From Candidatus Sulfotelmatobacter sp. (GTDB lineage: Bacteria; Acidobacteriota; Terriglobia; Terriglobales; Acidobacteriaceae): a stretch of 7,300 bases of DNA. Each line of letters opens with the position of its first letter. Position 1 is the first letter of the stretch. This document shows positions 1 to 5,470 of the stretch, in pieces. The notes under the pieces were generated by a model, which did no database searches, had not been told where the DNA came from, and saw only the letters and a list, made by a program, of their open reading frames with translations. The stretch is taken from contig JASHRE010000121.1 of assembly GCA_030037515.1 (NCBI GenBank), forward strand, positions 1 through 7,300, written 5' to 3'. Position numbers and translations under genes: made by a program.

Positions 1-540
1 AGTAAAATACCGGTCAGCCGGAGGGAATTGGATGATTCCGATCGAGTAAGTCGGTTCCAGAACGAATGTGAGACGCAATCCCGTTGGCTCCGGGGTAATG
101 TTAATTCGGACCGCGGTGAACTGGTGCGTGCCTTCAAGGGCGGAGATCGTGGCCTGGACTTGTTCGTGCGAGTAGGGCTGTCCGGCTTTCTGCTGGATCA
201 AAGTCCACAGGGGGGTGAGATCCAGATGGGGATTGGCAACCAGATCCACCGAGGCAACCGTTTCGCCTTGATAAGCAGCGTCCGCCCCGGACTGGGATTG
301 CTGTGCGTTGCAAAAGACCGAGAGAAACACCAGCAGCGCTGCGCCGCCGCATAGCAGTTGAACTAGACAGTCGGGAGCGCGCCGGATTCCACGAGATTCA
401 GCCAGCGGTCTGTTCGATCCAACGGCAGAGCGATCGGTGCGCCACACTGATGCGGAACGCGGAAAGTCAATTAGGTGCGGAGTTCTCCAGTTGTGTTGCT
501 CGCGAAACGCCATGCGACAGTTGGGCGTCTGATCGTGCAT
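1..540 (-). CDS. Omp85/BamA-TamA family outer-membrane protein, N-terminal fragment
   Basis: The minus-strand frame is open from base 1 to a TAA at 552-550, so the gene is cut by the left edge and only its first 180 residues at most are visible. From ATG 540, a basic N-region leads to a hydrophobic core (about residues 66-76, GAALLVFLSVF) and a likely signal-peptidase site after CNA (79). Then comes a POTRA-like domain, about residues 88-163: ETVASVDLVANPHL, a helix QQKAGQPYSHEQVQATISAL, then HQFTAVRINITPEPTGLRLTFVLEP. A second unit begins at YSIGIIQFPPADRYF. The strand-helix-helix-strand-strand order and the 'PYS..QVQATI..L..T..F..V.I' pattern are typical of POTRA domains. In this family the periplasmic POTRAs feed an outer-membrane beta-barrel that inserts or exports proteins; the barrel lies outside the window. 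The start is uncertain: ATG 540, ATG 513 and GTG 447 are all in frame, none has a good Shine-Dalgarno sequence, and all leave an unusually long stretch before the signal core. Confidence 0.78.
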   Translation of the reverse strand, partial: MHDQTPNCRMAFREQHNWRTPHLIDFPRSASVWRTDRSAVGSNRPLAESRGIRRAPDCLVQLLCGGAALLVFLSVFCNAQQSQSGADAAYQGETVASVDLVANPHLDLTPLWTLIQQKAGQPYSHEQVQATISALEGTHQFTAVRINITPEPTGLRLTFVLEPTYSIGIIQFPPADRYFT

Positions 541-902
541 GCCAATAAGTTAGGTTCTGCCGACCCTACAAAAGATCGAAGTCAAACAGGCAGGTAATGA
601 CAGTCCCGACGGATTTCTAAGCGATCTCACCGACCTTCTTACGAGATCAACCGGATTCCACGACTGCGCCGCGATAGGATTAACTGACTCTGTCGTTTAA
701 CGCGGCGTTCCTGCCCCGCCGTTGAGGAATCCGACTGGCAGCCCGCTCCGCGCCGAGCCTGCGCCGTACTTCCCCCGAGACGAAAGAGGTAACACTCAGT
801 CCCGAAAAAAATTCTATCGGTCCGGTTGTGCCGGCAGCCGAGTTGCGCCTGGAGCAGGAAACTAGCCGCATTCTGCAACGTCCTGCTCGGTAAGGATGCA
901 CG
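541..902. other. Gene-free divergent spacer between the Omp85 and VWA genes
   Basis: About 360 bases separate the start of the minus-strand Omp85-type gene from the start of the plus-strand VWA gene. Short open frames here (for example minus 639-914) show no domain-like sequence, so I call none. Promoters for both flanking genes should lie here, but I see no convincing -35/-10 pair. The structure I can support is the hairpin at 852-888 in the VWA leader, listed separately. A weak CTGCC...GGCAG pairing lies near 711-740. Confidence 0.6.
852..898 (+). promoter_or_regulatory. Structured 5' leader of the VWA gene with two competing hairpins
   Basis: GAGCAGGA (852-859) and TCCTGCTC (881-888) are perfect 8-bp complements around a 21-base loop. 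The stem ends 3 bases before the Shine-Dalgarno AAGGA (892-896), which is 6 bases from ATG 903. The same TCCT (881-884) can instead pair with AGGA (893-896) of the Shine-Dalgarno. That second stem extends to CGTCCT (879-884) / AGGATG (893-898), 6 bp with one G-U and an 8-base loop. The two pairings are mutually exclusive: the first leaves the ribosome site free, the second covers it. The pairing is seen directly; a regulatory role is inference. Confidence 0.45.
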
Positions 903-1853
903 ATGAGGTATCAAGGTTTTTGGATTCTGCTCTTCCTTTTTGTATCGGTTTCTCCTTCATTTTCTCAGCAGCCCGACCTGCGCTCCGGCCCCGCCATTTC
1001 GGTCATGACGTCGCTGCCGCCTGGACCGTTCGCTCTCACCATCAAGCGCCAGGTGGAGGAGGTTAATTTAATCCTCAGCGTGACCGACCGAAAAGGCCAT
1101 TTCGTCGAGGGCCTTGGACCGTCCGACCTGACGATCCTCGACGACGACAAGCGACAGACTGCTCTTACATTTTTTCAAAGTCAAACGGACCTTCCCATTC
1201 ATGTGGCGCTGGTTCTGGATATGAGCGCTTCGATCACGGCGCAATTTGACATGGAACAAGCGACCATCCGGGATTTTCTCAAGCAGGCTACGCGCCCGGC
1301 GGACTCGGTCGAGTTGTTTGCTTTCAACCAGCGGGTGCAGTTCGTCACCCCCATTCAAGGTGACTGGAAAGGAGTTTCGCATCGGCTGAAGAAGTTGAAA
1401 CCCGATGGAGAGACGGCGCTGTTTGACGCCGTTTCTTTCGCCAGCCAGTGGCTCGCCCAGGATCCACGGCCCGCCCGCCGCGTCGTCATTCTGGTAACCG
1501 ACGGCGAGGAGAATGCGAGCAAAATCACCTTGGACGAAACCATCGTTCAGGTTCTGCGAGCCGAAGCCACGGTCTATGCCGTGAACGTCGTCGACTACCC
1601 CGTAGACAACGAGGCCAAGAATGGGATGAGAATCCTCAAAGCGATCTCCGACGCAACCGGCGGTGCATATCTCCGCTCCGCTCAAAATGGCGACGTCGGG
1701 CGCGCCTTCAGCAGGATTCAGCGGGAATTGCGCAGCCAATATGCGATTGCCTACAAACCCTCCAATCTGACCGAGCAGCTGTTTCATCGCCTGCGCGTGA
1801 TTGCGTCGCGCAACCTGCGCGTGCGCTGCCGAACCGGGTATTACGTATGGTGA
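903..1853 (+). CDS. Secreted VWA-domain protein (VWFA-related, acidobacterial type)
   Basis: This 316-residue protein has a signal peptide (hydrophobic residues 6-18, cleavage probably near SFS-QQ, 21/22) and no lipobox. Residues 43-90 form a beta-rich N-terminal domain (VEEVNLILSVTDRKGHFVEGL, then DLTILDDDK) typical of acidobacterial VWFA-related proteins. A von Willebrand A domain follows, about residues 97-280. Its metal-ion site is complete: DMSAS at 106-110 (D106, S108, S110), T171 in GETALFDA and D200 in VTDGEEN. The domain should therefore bind a divalent cation and a protein ligand in the periplasm or outside the cell. The C-terminus (YAIAYKPSN ... RTGYYVW) matches the usual end of this family. 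ATG 903 has a good Shine-Dalgarno (AAGGA, 892-896). The ligand is unknown. The zinc-ribbon gene starts about 65 bases downstream on the same strand and may be cotranscribed. Confidence 0.9.
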   Translation: MRYQGFWILLFLFVSVSPSFSQQPDLRSGPAISVMTSLPPGPFALTIKRQVEEVNLILSVTDRKGHFVEGLGPSDLTILDDDKRQTALTFFQSQTDLPIHVALVLDMSASITAQFDMEQATIRDFLKQATRPADSVELFAFNQRVQFVTPIQGDWKGVSHRLKKLKPDGETALFDAVSFASQWLAQDPRPARRVVILVTDGEENASKITLDETIVQVLRAEATVYAVNVVDYPVDNEAKNGMRILKAISDATGGAYLRSAQNGDVGRAFSRIQRELRSQYAIAYKPSNLTEQLFHRLRVIASRNLRVRCRTGYYVW

Positions 1854-1918
1854 AAAGTTAGGCCGAAGCTCACCACCTTGCACGACGGCAGACCCGTTTC
1901 GAGAATCTGCGCCGGATT

Positions 1919-2275
1919 TTGTGCGCATACAGCAAACGCCATATTGACGGAGAGACTCCTGGGAGAAATAAGGGAAATACCTCGAGTGGTTCAGTTTCTC
2001 AACAGAGGCTCTGGGTGGTTTCCCGTTGCGCGAATCCGGGCTGTGAGGCGAACTTCAAGTATCTGCGCGAAGGGCGCCTGTTTCAATTTCGCGCGGCGAA
2101 CTCCGCCGGCGGGTTTGCCGCAAGCAATGCCGCGATTGAACTCTGGTGGCTATGTTCGCGCTGCTGTCTGTCGATGACGTTGGTCGAAGACGGTGCCGAA
2201 GGCGTGAAACTGATTCCGCTTGCACGCGGACCGCAATCAGTGCGCGCAGATCTCGGTCGCAGCAAGTCCGGGTGA
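1919..2275 (+). CDS. Small zinc-ribbon protein of unknown function
   Basis: The 118-residue reading from TTG 1919 has a variable, Gly/Ser/Arg-rich first 30 residues. A compact core follows: WVVSRCANPGCEANFKYLREG (32-52), IELWWLCSRCC (73-83) and MTLVEDGAEGVKLIPL (86-101). Cysteines 37 and 42 (CX4C) and 79 and 82 (CX2C) are spaced to hold one zinc ion; C83 is extra. I recall small proteins with this plan (RCANP.C...F.YL.EG.L, W.C..C...M.L, GV..IP) in acidobacterial genomes, and I know no assigned function. No transmembrane segment or signal peptide is seen, so it is probably cytoplasmic. There is no ATG: TTG 1919 has no clear Shine-Dalgarno, while the in-frame GTG at 2015 has AGAGG (2004-2008) upstream but would start right at WV-VSRC. 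It may be translated from the VWA transcript. Certainty is good for the gene, low for the start. Confidence 0.68.
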   Translation: MCAYSKRHIDGETPGRNKGNTSSGSVSQQRLWVVSRCANPGCEANFKYLREGRLFQFRAANSAGGFAASNAAIELWWLCSRCCLSMTLVEDGAEGVKLIPLARGPQSVRADLGRSKSG

Positions 2276-2287
2276 CGGAATGCTTCT

Positions 2288-2310
2288 GGGCGACCGGAAA
2301 AGCGTCGCCC
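2288..2310. terminator. Stem-loop between convergent genes
   Basis: GGGCGAC (2288-2294) and GTCGCCC (2304-2310) form a perfect GC-rich 7-bp stem with a 9-base loop (CGGAAAAGC). It begins 12 bases after the zinc-ribbon stop and sits in the 84-base gap before the convergent small gene's stop. No T run follows on either strand, so it could act as a bidirectional 3'-end structure rather than a classical intrinsic terminator. Confidence 0.4.
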
Positions 2311-2312
2311 CC

Positions 2313-2352
2313 TCCAGCCGTAGGTTTCTCGGGTTGGACGGATGGCTTTTTT
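2313..2352 (+). terminator. Second stem-loop followed at a distance by T6
   Basis: TCCAGCC (2313-2319) pairs with GGTTGGA (2332-2338): 7 bp including one G-U, with a 12-base loop. A run of six T lies at 2347-2352, eight bases beyond the stem, farther than usual for a rho-independent terminator. With the hairpin just upstream it may end the plus-strand transcript of the zinc-ribbon gene. Confidence 0.3.
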
Positions 2353-2359
2353 GGAGTGA

Positions 2360-2581
2360 CTATCGGGACACCTTCCCGTTGGACTTTGCCGAAATATCTG
2401 GCAAGCGCACGCTGCCCGGTCCCTTGCGCGTTTTGTTCAGAATTTCGCACAACTCCTGAACCAGAGCATTAATCTTTTCCGAATCAGCCTGGTTGATGAT
2501 CTGTTTGGCGACGTCTTCCCACCTCGCCGAAGACTCGCCACCGGCAGCTGGCTGGCTTTGCTTGTGGCTCGTATCTTGCAT
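2360..2581 (-). CDS. Small helical protein of unknown function
   Basis: This 73-residue protein has a polar, low-complexity N-terminus (1-19, Gln/Ser/Gly rich). An amphipathic helical core follows, WEDVAKQIINQADSEKINAL at 21-40 continuing VQELCEILNK to 50, and then a basic tail (51-73). The pattern 'W..VA..I....D..K...LV.EL...L' is one I associate with short acidobacterial proteins of unknown role. Two helices of about 10-15 residues joined at DSEK could pack as a hairpin. There is no signal peptide, membrane segment or metal motif. The start is well supported: the minus strand has GGAG (complement of 2590-2593) eight bases before the ATG. It converges with the zinc-ribbon gene and diverges from the Crp/Fnr-like gene, with which it shares a 338-base control region. 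Confidence 0.65.
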   Translation of the reverse strand: MQDTSHKQSQPAAGGESSARWEDVAKQIINQADSEKINALVQELCEILNKTRKGPGSVRLPDISAKSNGKVSR

Positions 2582-2609
2582 TTCAACATCTCCGCCGTTG
2601 GGCTCATGT

Positions 2610-2695
2610 TTTTCTCATTTGTGTGTTTTTGTAAACACGCTCTGTTTTCTTCTGTTACCTCTGGCGTGAAAGCCGCCGGCCCGGTTATGAGAAAA
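2610..2695. repeat. Long-range inverted repeat TTTTCTCAT / ATGAGAAAA
   Basis: TTTTCTCAT (2610-2618) and ATGAGAAAA (2687-2695) are perfect 9-base inverted arms 68 bases apart, inside the divergent control region upstream of the small helical gene. They could be paired half-sites for one regulator or chance AT-rich complementarity. Confidence 0.3.
2623..2638. promoter_or_regulatory. Candidate operator palindrome
   Basis: GTGTTT (2623-2628) and AAACAC (2633-2638) form a perfect 6-bp inverted repeat around TTGT. One wobble and one G-C pair outside it extend the symmetry to 2621-2640. It lies about 30 bases upstream of the Shine-Dalgarno of the small helical gene (minus strand), where a repressor or activator would act. 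The binding protein is unknown. It does not match the standard Crp (TGTGA-N6-TCACA) or Fnr (TTGAT-N4-ATCAA) sites. Confidence 0.35.
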
Positions 2696-2787
2696 CCAGC
2701 GGCGCCGACTTTTGTCACAGATTTACTGTAGTTGGTGGAAATAGTCCATTCGGCGGCCGACACGCAAGAGTTTGTTTCCGAACACAT

Positions 2788-2804
2788 CTTGGCGCACCTT
2801 GGCG
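2788..2804. repeat. Direct repeat CTTGGCG x2, 10-bp phase
   Basis: CTTGGCG occurs at 2788-2794 and again at 2798-2804, separated by CAC, so the two copies are 10 bases apart and face the same side of the helix. They lie immediately upstream of a candidate -35 box (2806-2811) for the Crp/Fnr-like gene, the usual place for an activator site. Confidence 0.4.
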
Positions 2805-2805
2805 T

Positions 2806-2835
2806 TTGTCGCTCGTGTAGGGCTCAGCATATAAA
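2806..2835 (+). promoter_or_regulatory. Candidate promoter of the Crp/Fnr-like gene
   Basis: TTGTCG (2806-2811) and TATAAA (2830-2835) resemble sigma-70 -35 and -10 boxes with an 18-base spacer. Transcription would begin near 2842, giving a leader of about 78 bases before ATG 2920. This also argues against the in-frame TTG at 2842 as the start codon. Confidence 0.35.
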
Positions 2836-2919
2836 CGCGGTTTGCATTGTGGCGGTTTGGCTGTTTATCGCTGGTCCTTGACCAGCAAGGGTTGTGCTTG
2901 TGTTGGACTTTTCGTTCTT

Positions 2920-3717
2920 ATGGCAATCTTCCCTCCGACTCGCAAAGTCAGATTGCTGAGCCATCTGAGCAGGCATCACAGCGATGGAAATGCAGTTCAT
3001 AACGTCTTGCTTCTGCGTGCCGAGCATGGCGAAAGCACGGGAGTTTTGCGCACCGCAGAATTTGTGAGGCTGAGGCTGCGTCAGATCCTGCATGAAACAG
3101 GCGAAGTCATCAAGTCTGTCTACTTTCCGAACGATGGACTGATTTCCATCATCGCCGTGCAACCCGACGGCAAGAGCGTTGAGGTTGGCGTGATCGGAAA
3201 AGAAGGTTTCGTCGGCGTTCCGGTTGTGTTTGGTTTTCGAACCAGTGCTACCATGTCGGTCGCGCAATGTGATGGAACGGCGTACCGCATTGATTCGGGT
3301 TCACTGCGAGGCTTACTGCTGAAAGCGCCGCGATTCCACGCATCGCTGCAACAGTACAGCATGATCCTCGGGGCTCAGTCGATTCAGTTCGCCGCGTGCA
3401 ATCGCCTTCACAGCGTTGAAGAGCGGCTGGCCCGCTGGCTTCTGATGAGTTACGATCGAATCGGCAATACGACCATGCCGCTCACTCAGGAATTTTTAGC
3501 CCAGATGCTCGGCACTCGCCGCTCCACCGTGAGCTTGTCGGCCAGTATTTTGCAGAAGCGCGGAACGATTATCTATACCCGGGGCAACGTCACGATTGTG
3601 GACAGGCGCCGGCTGGAGGAACTCGCCTGTGACTGCTATAAAATGATCCAGCAACAAACTCGGAATTGGCAGTCGGAGATTGACAATGTTCGAAATCGAA
3701 CACTGCTGCGGGCTTGA
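2920..3717 (+). CDS. Crp/Fnr-type transcriptional regulator
   Basis: The 265-residue protein from ATG 2920 has an N-terminal beta-roll sensor domain, about 46-125 (FVRLRLRQILHETGE, VYFPNDGLISII, GKSVEVGVIGKEGFVG). A dimerisation helix follows, about 138-180, with AACNRLHSVEERLARWLL (158-175). The C-terminal winged helix, about 187-235, includes LTQEFLAQMLGTRRSTVSLS and LQKRGTIIYTRGNVTIVDRR. It should bind DNA as a dimer and control genes in response to an unknown signal. The sensor domain lacks the Gly-Glu of the Crp phosphate-binding cassette (GFVGVPVVFGFR here), and there is no N-terminal cysteine cluster as in Fnr, so neither cAMP nor an Fe-S cluster can be assumed. The frame is open further upstream (TTG 2842 gives 291 residues), but ATG 2920 fits the family better. 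No strong Shine-Dalgarno precedes it. The first 45 residues match the family poorly. Confidence 0.88.
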   Translation: MAIFPPTRKVRLLSHLSRHHSDGNAVHNVLLLRAEHGESTGVLRTAEFVRLRLRQILHETGEVIKSVYFPNDGLISIIAVQPDGKSVEVGVIGKEGFVGVPVVFGFRTSATMSVAQCDGTAYRIDSGSLRGLLLKAPRFHASLQQYSMILGAQSIQFAACNRLHSVEERLARWLLMSYDRIGNTTMPLTQEFLAQMLGTRRSTVSLSASILQKRGTIIYTRGNVTIVDRRRLEELACDCYKMIQQQTRNWQSEIDNVRNRTLLRA

Positions 3718-3807
3718 CCGAACAGACATTCCTGCTCCCATAAGCTAAACTGTAGCGGAATCCCACATATCAGGTAAGTCGGCCGCGCGGTTTGAAGGCT
3801 TCCGCAT

Positions 3808-3833
3808 TGTGTATCGGCCGAACACACTTTTTT
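3808..3833 (+). terminator. Candidate rho-independent terminator after the Crp/Fnr-like gene
   Basis: TGTGT (3808-3812) pairs with ACACA (3822-3826), and TC (3814-3815) with GA (3820-3821), around a GGCC loop with one bulged A (3813). A C and six T (3828-3833) follow. The stem is modest and lies about 90 bases after the stop codon at 3717. It separates the regulator gene from the sensor kinase gene. Confidence 0.5.
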
Positions 3834-3958
3834 GTTGATGGCCGCAAATCGTGCCCGGGGAGTCTAGACCGACGAAGAGCAGGCTGCAAGCAAGGTCACT
3901 TCCGTTGTAGTTTGCCACTCACAAGTAGACACATCATTCCGAAAGCATCGTTTCATAT

Positions 3959-5470
3959 ATGAGGCTAGCGCCGTATCTTACCCATCGGATCCCCCGGAGT
4001 AGCGTTCGTTATGTGCTCGGTGTTGTCGCTGGAATCGGCGCCTTGCTGCTGCGCGGAATGCTGGATCCGATCGTGAAAGACCAGGATCCCTATCACAGCC
4101 TTTGGCTGGCAGTTATTTTTACCGCCTGGTACTGCGGTGTCGGACCCTCGATTGTCGCCGTGCTGATTGGCGCGGCCGGAGTGTGGTACTGGTTCTTACC
4201 GCCATATCACTCCTTTGGTTTTAAAGGCGCCAACGACACCTTCGACATGCTGGTGTTTCTGGCATTTGCCGCCATCGTGATCGGGGTGGGTGAAGCCGCC
4301 CGGCGCCTGATGTTCATGCACGAGCAGGCGGAAGAGCAATTGAGAAGAGCCCACGAGGAACTGGAATACCGAGTCAAGGAGCGCACCACCGTACTGGAAC
4401 AGAAGACCGCGGAGCTCTCCGAAAAAGCGGCGCTGCTGGAGATGACAAACGACGCCATCCTGGTGAAGAATTCCGAGCGCGTCATTTCGTATTGGAACCA
4501 CGGGGCGGAAATGCTTTACGGCTGGAGCAAGCGGGAAGCGCTGGGCCAGCCGGCCGATGACTTGCTGCTCACTCAGTTTCCGATTTCGGTCAACGAGATC
4601 GAGGCCAGCGACTACTGGGAGGGCGAACTTCGCCATGTACGCCGCGATGGCAAGCCCATCTCAGTCGCCAGTCGCTGGAACCGGGTGAAAGACAAAAGCG
4701 GGCGCCCGGTGGGATGGTTGGAAATCAACACCGATATTTCTGGCCGGAAGCGGATGGAAGATGCCGCCAGAAGTTTGAGCGCTCGCATTCTCACCTTGCA
4801 GGACGATGAACGGCGACGCATTGCCCGTGGGCTGCACGACAGCCTAGGTCAATATCTGGCTGCGCTGAAGATGAACGTTCACATGCTGGCGGCCGGAGGG
4901 GAAAACCAACGGGCCGCAGAATGTTTGGACATCATTGATAAATGCATCGCGGAAACCCGCACCATCTCACACTTGTTGCATCCGCCACTATTGGATGAGG
5001 CCGGCTTCGGGTCGGCCGCCCGCTGGTACGTCGACGGATTCGCGCAGCGTAGCGGCATTCGAGTGAATCTCAATCTTCCCAGCGACTTAGGCCGGCTGTC
5101 ACGGGAGGCCGAGATTGCGCTGTTTCGTGTCCTGCAGGAGGGTCTCTCCAACGTTCATCGCCATGCGGCAAGTTCGCAAGTTTATATCCGGCTTGCTGTC
5201 GAGCGCGACTGCCTCCGGCTCGAAATCAACGATAACGGACAGGGCATTCCGGCGGAGCGATTGGAACATCTGAACGACGGTGCGGCAGAGGTCGGTGTGG
5301 GCATCGCCGGGATGCGGGAACGTATGCGCGAGTTGGGCGGGTCTCTTGAAATAGTGTCGGACTCTTCCGGAACCCGGCTGCAGGTGGCGATCCCCGTCGG
5401 GGAGCGGTCGGAGTCGGCCGAACCGACGCCCACTCGCCCGGACCGCAACCACGACCGTATCGCTTCATAG
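3959..5470 (+). CDS. Membrane-bound PAS sensor histidine kinase (HisKA_3, NarX/DesK-like)
   Basis: The 503-residue protein opens with a DUF4118/KdpD-like membrane domain of about four helices (17-34, 48-60, 62-80, 97-111). A charged coiled coil (118-160) follows, then a PAS domain (about 160-265, NDAILVKNSERVISYWNHGA, ending GRPVGWLEINTDISGRKRMED). The kinase core has a HisKA_3 dimerisation domain with ERRRIARGLHDSLGQ, where H293 is the expected phosphorylated residue. The ATPase domain shows the N box (EGLSNVHRHA, E394/N398), G1 DNGQGIP (425-431) and G2 GVGIAGMRERM (446-456). All residues needed for ATP binding and autophosphorylation appear present. Kinases of this class normally phosphorylate a NarL/LuxR-type response regulator; none is in the window, so it is an orphan here. 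A Pro/Glu/Arg-rich tail (481-503) follows the core. ATG 3959 has only a weak upstream purine stretch (GAAAG). The stop overlaps that of the convergent trmO gene. Confidence 0.93.
   Translation: MRLAPYLTHRIPRSSVRYVLGVVAGIGALLLRGMLDPIVKDQDPYHSLWLAVIFTAWYCGVGPSIVAVLIGAAGVWYWFLPPYHSFGFKGANDTFDMLVFLAFAAIVIGVGEAARRLMFMHEQAEEQLRRAHEELEYRVKERTTVLEQKTAELSEKAALLEMTNDAILVKNSERVISYWNHGAEMLYGWSKREALGQPADDLLLTQFPISVNEIEASDYWEGELRHVRRDGKPISVASRWNRVKDKSGRPVGWLEINTDISGRKRMEDAARSLSARILTLQDDERRRIARGLHDSLGQYLAALKMNVHMLAAGGENQRAAECLDIIDKCIAETRTISHLLHPPLLDEAGFGSAARWYVDGFAQRSGIRVNLNLPSDLGRLSREAEIALFRVLQEGLSNVHRHAASSQVYIRLAVERDCLRLEINDNGQGIPAERLEHLNDGAAEVGVGIAGMRERMRELGGSLEIVSDSSGTRLQVAIPVGERSESAEPTPTRPDRNHDRIAS

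Noticed and set aside
382..663. Repeated 13-mer CCGGATTCCACGA at 382-394 and 651-663
   Set aside because: A single 13-base match is near chance expectation for a 7.3-kb window, and the flanks do not match.
639..914. Minus-strand frames in the 541-902 spacer as small genes
   Set aside because: Their composition is Arg/Ser-rich with no domain pattern, and they overlap the VWA start and its ribosome site.
1068..1928. A 286-codon open frame antisense to the VWA gene
   Set aside because: It has no recognisable domain and lies opposite a gene with a complete MIDAS motif, signal peptide and ribosome site. Long antisense frames are expected in GC-rich coding DNA.
2437..2787. A 116-codon minus frame overlapping the small helical gene
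   Set aside because: It shares bases with the better-supported 2360-2581 frame, which has a Shine-Dalgarno and a helical, family-like pattern. The longer frame shows neither.
2842..2919. TTG 2842 as the start of the Crp/Fnr-like gene
   Set aside because: The extra 26 residues do not resemble the family, no ribosome site precedes the codon, and the candidate promoter would start transcription at about this base.
3912..3939. TTGCCA with a weak -10-like hexamer upstream of the kinase gene
   Set aside because: The possible -10 (CATCAT) is only 14 bases from the -35, too short for a credible sigma-70 promoter.
4196..4636. A 146-codon minus frame inside the kinase gene
   Set aside because: It is antisense to the coiled-coil and PAS coding region and has no domain-like sequence.
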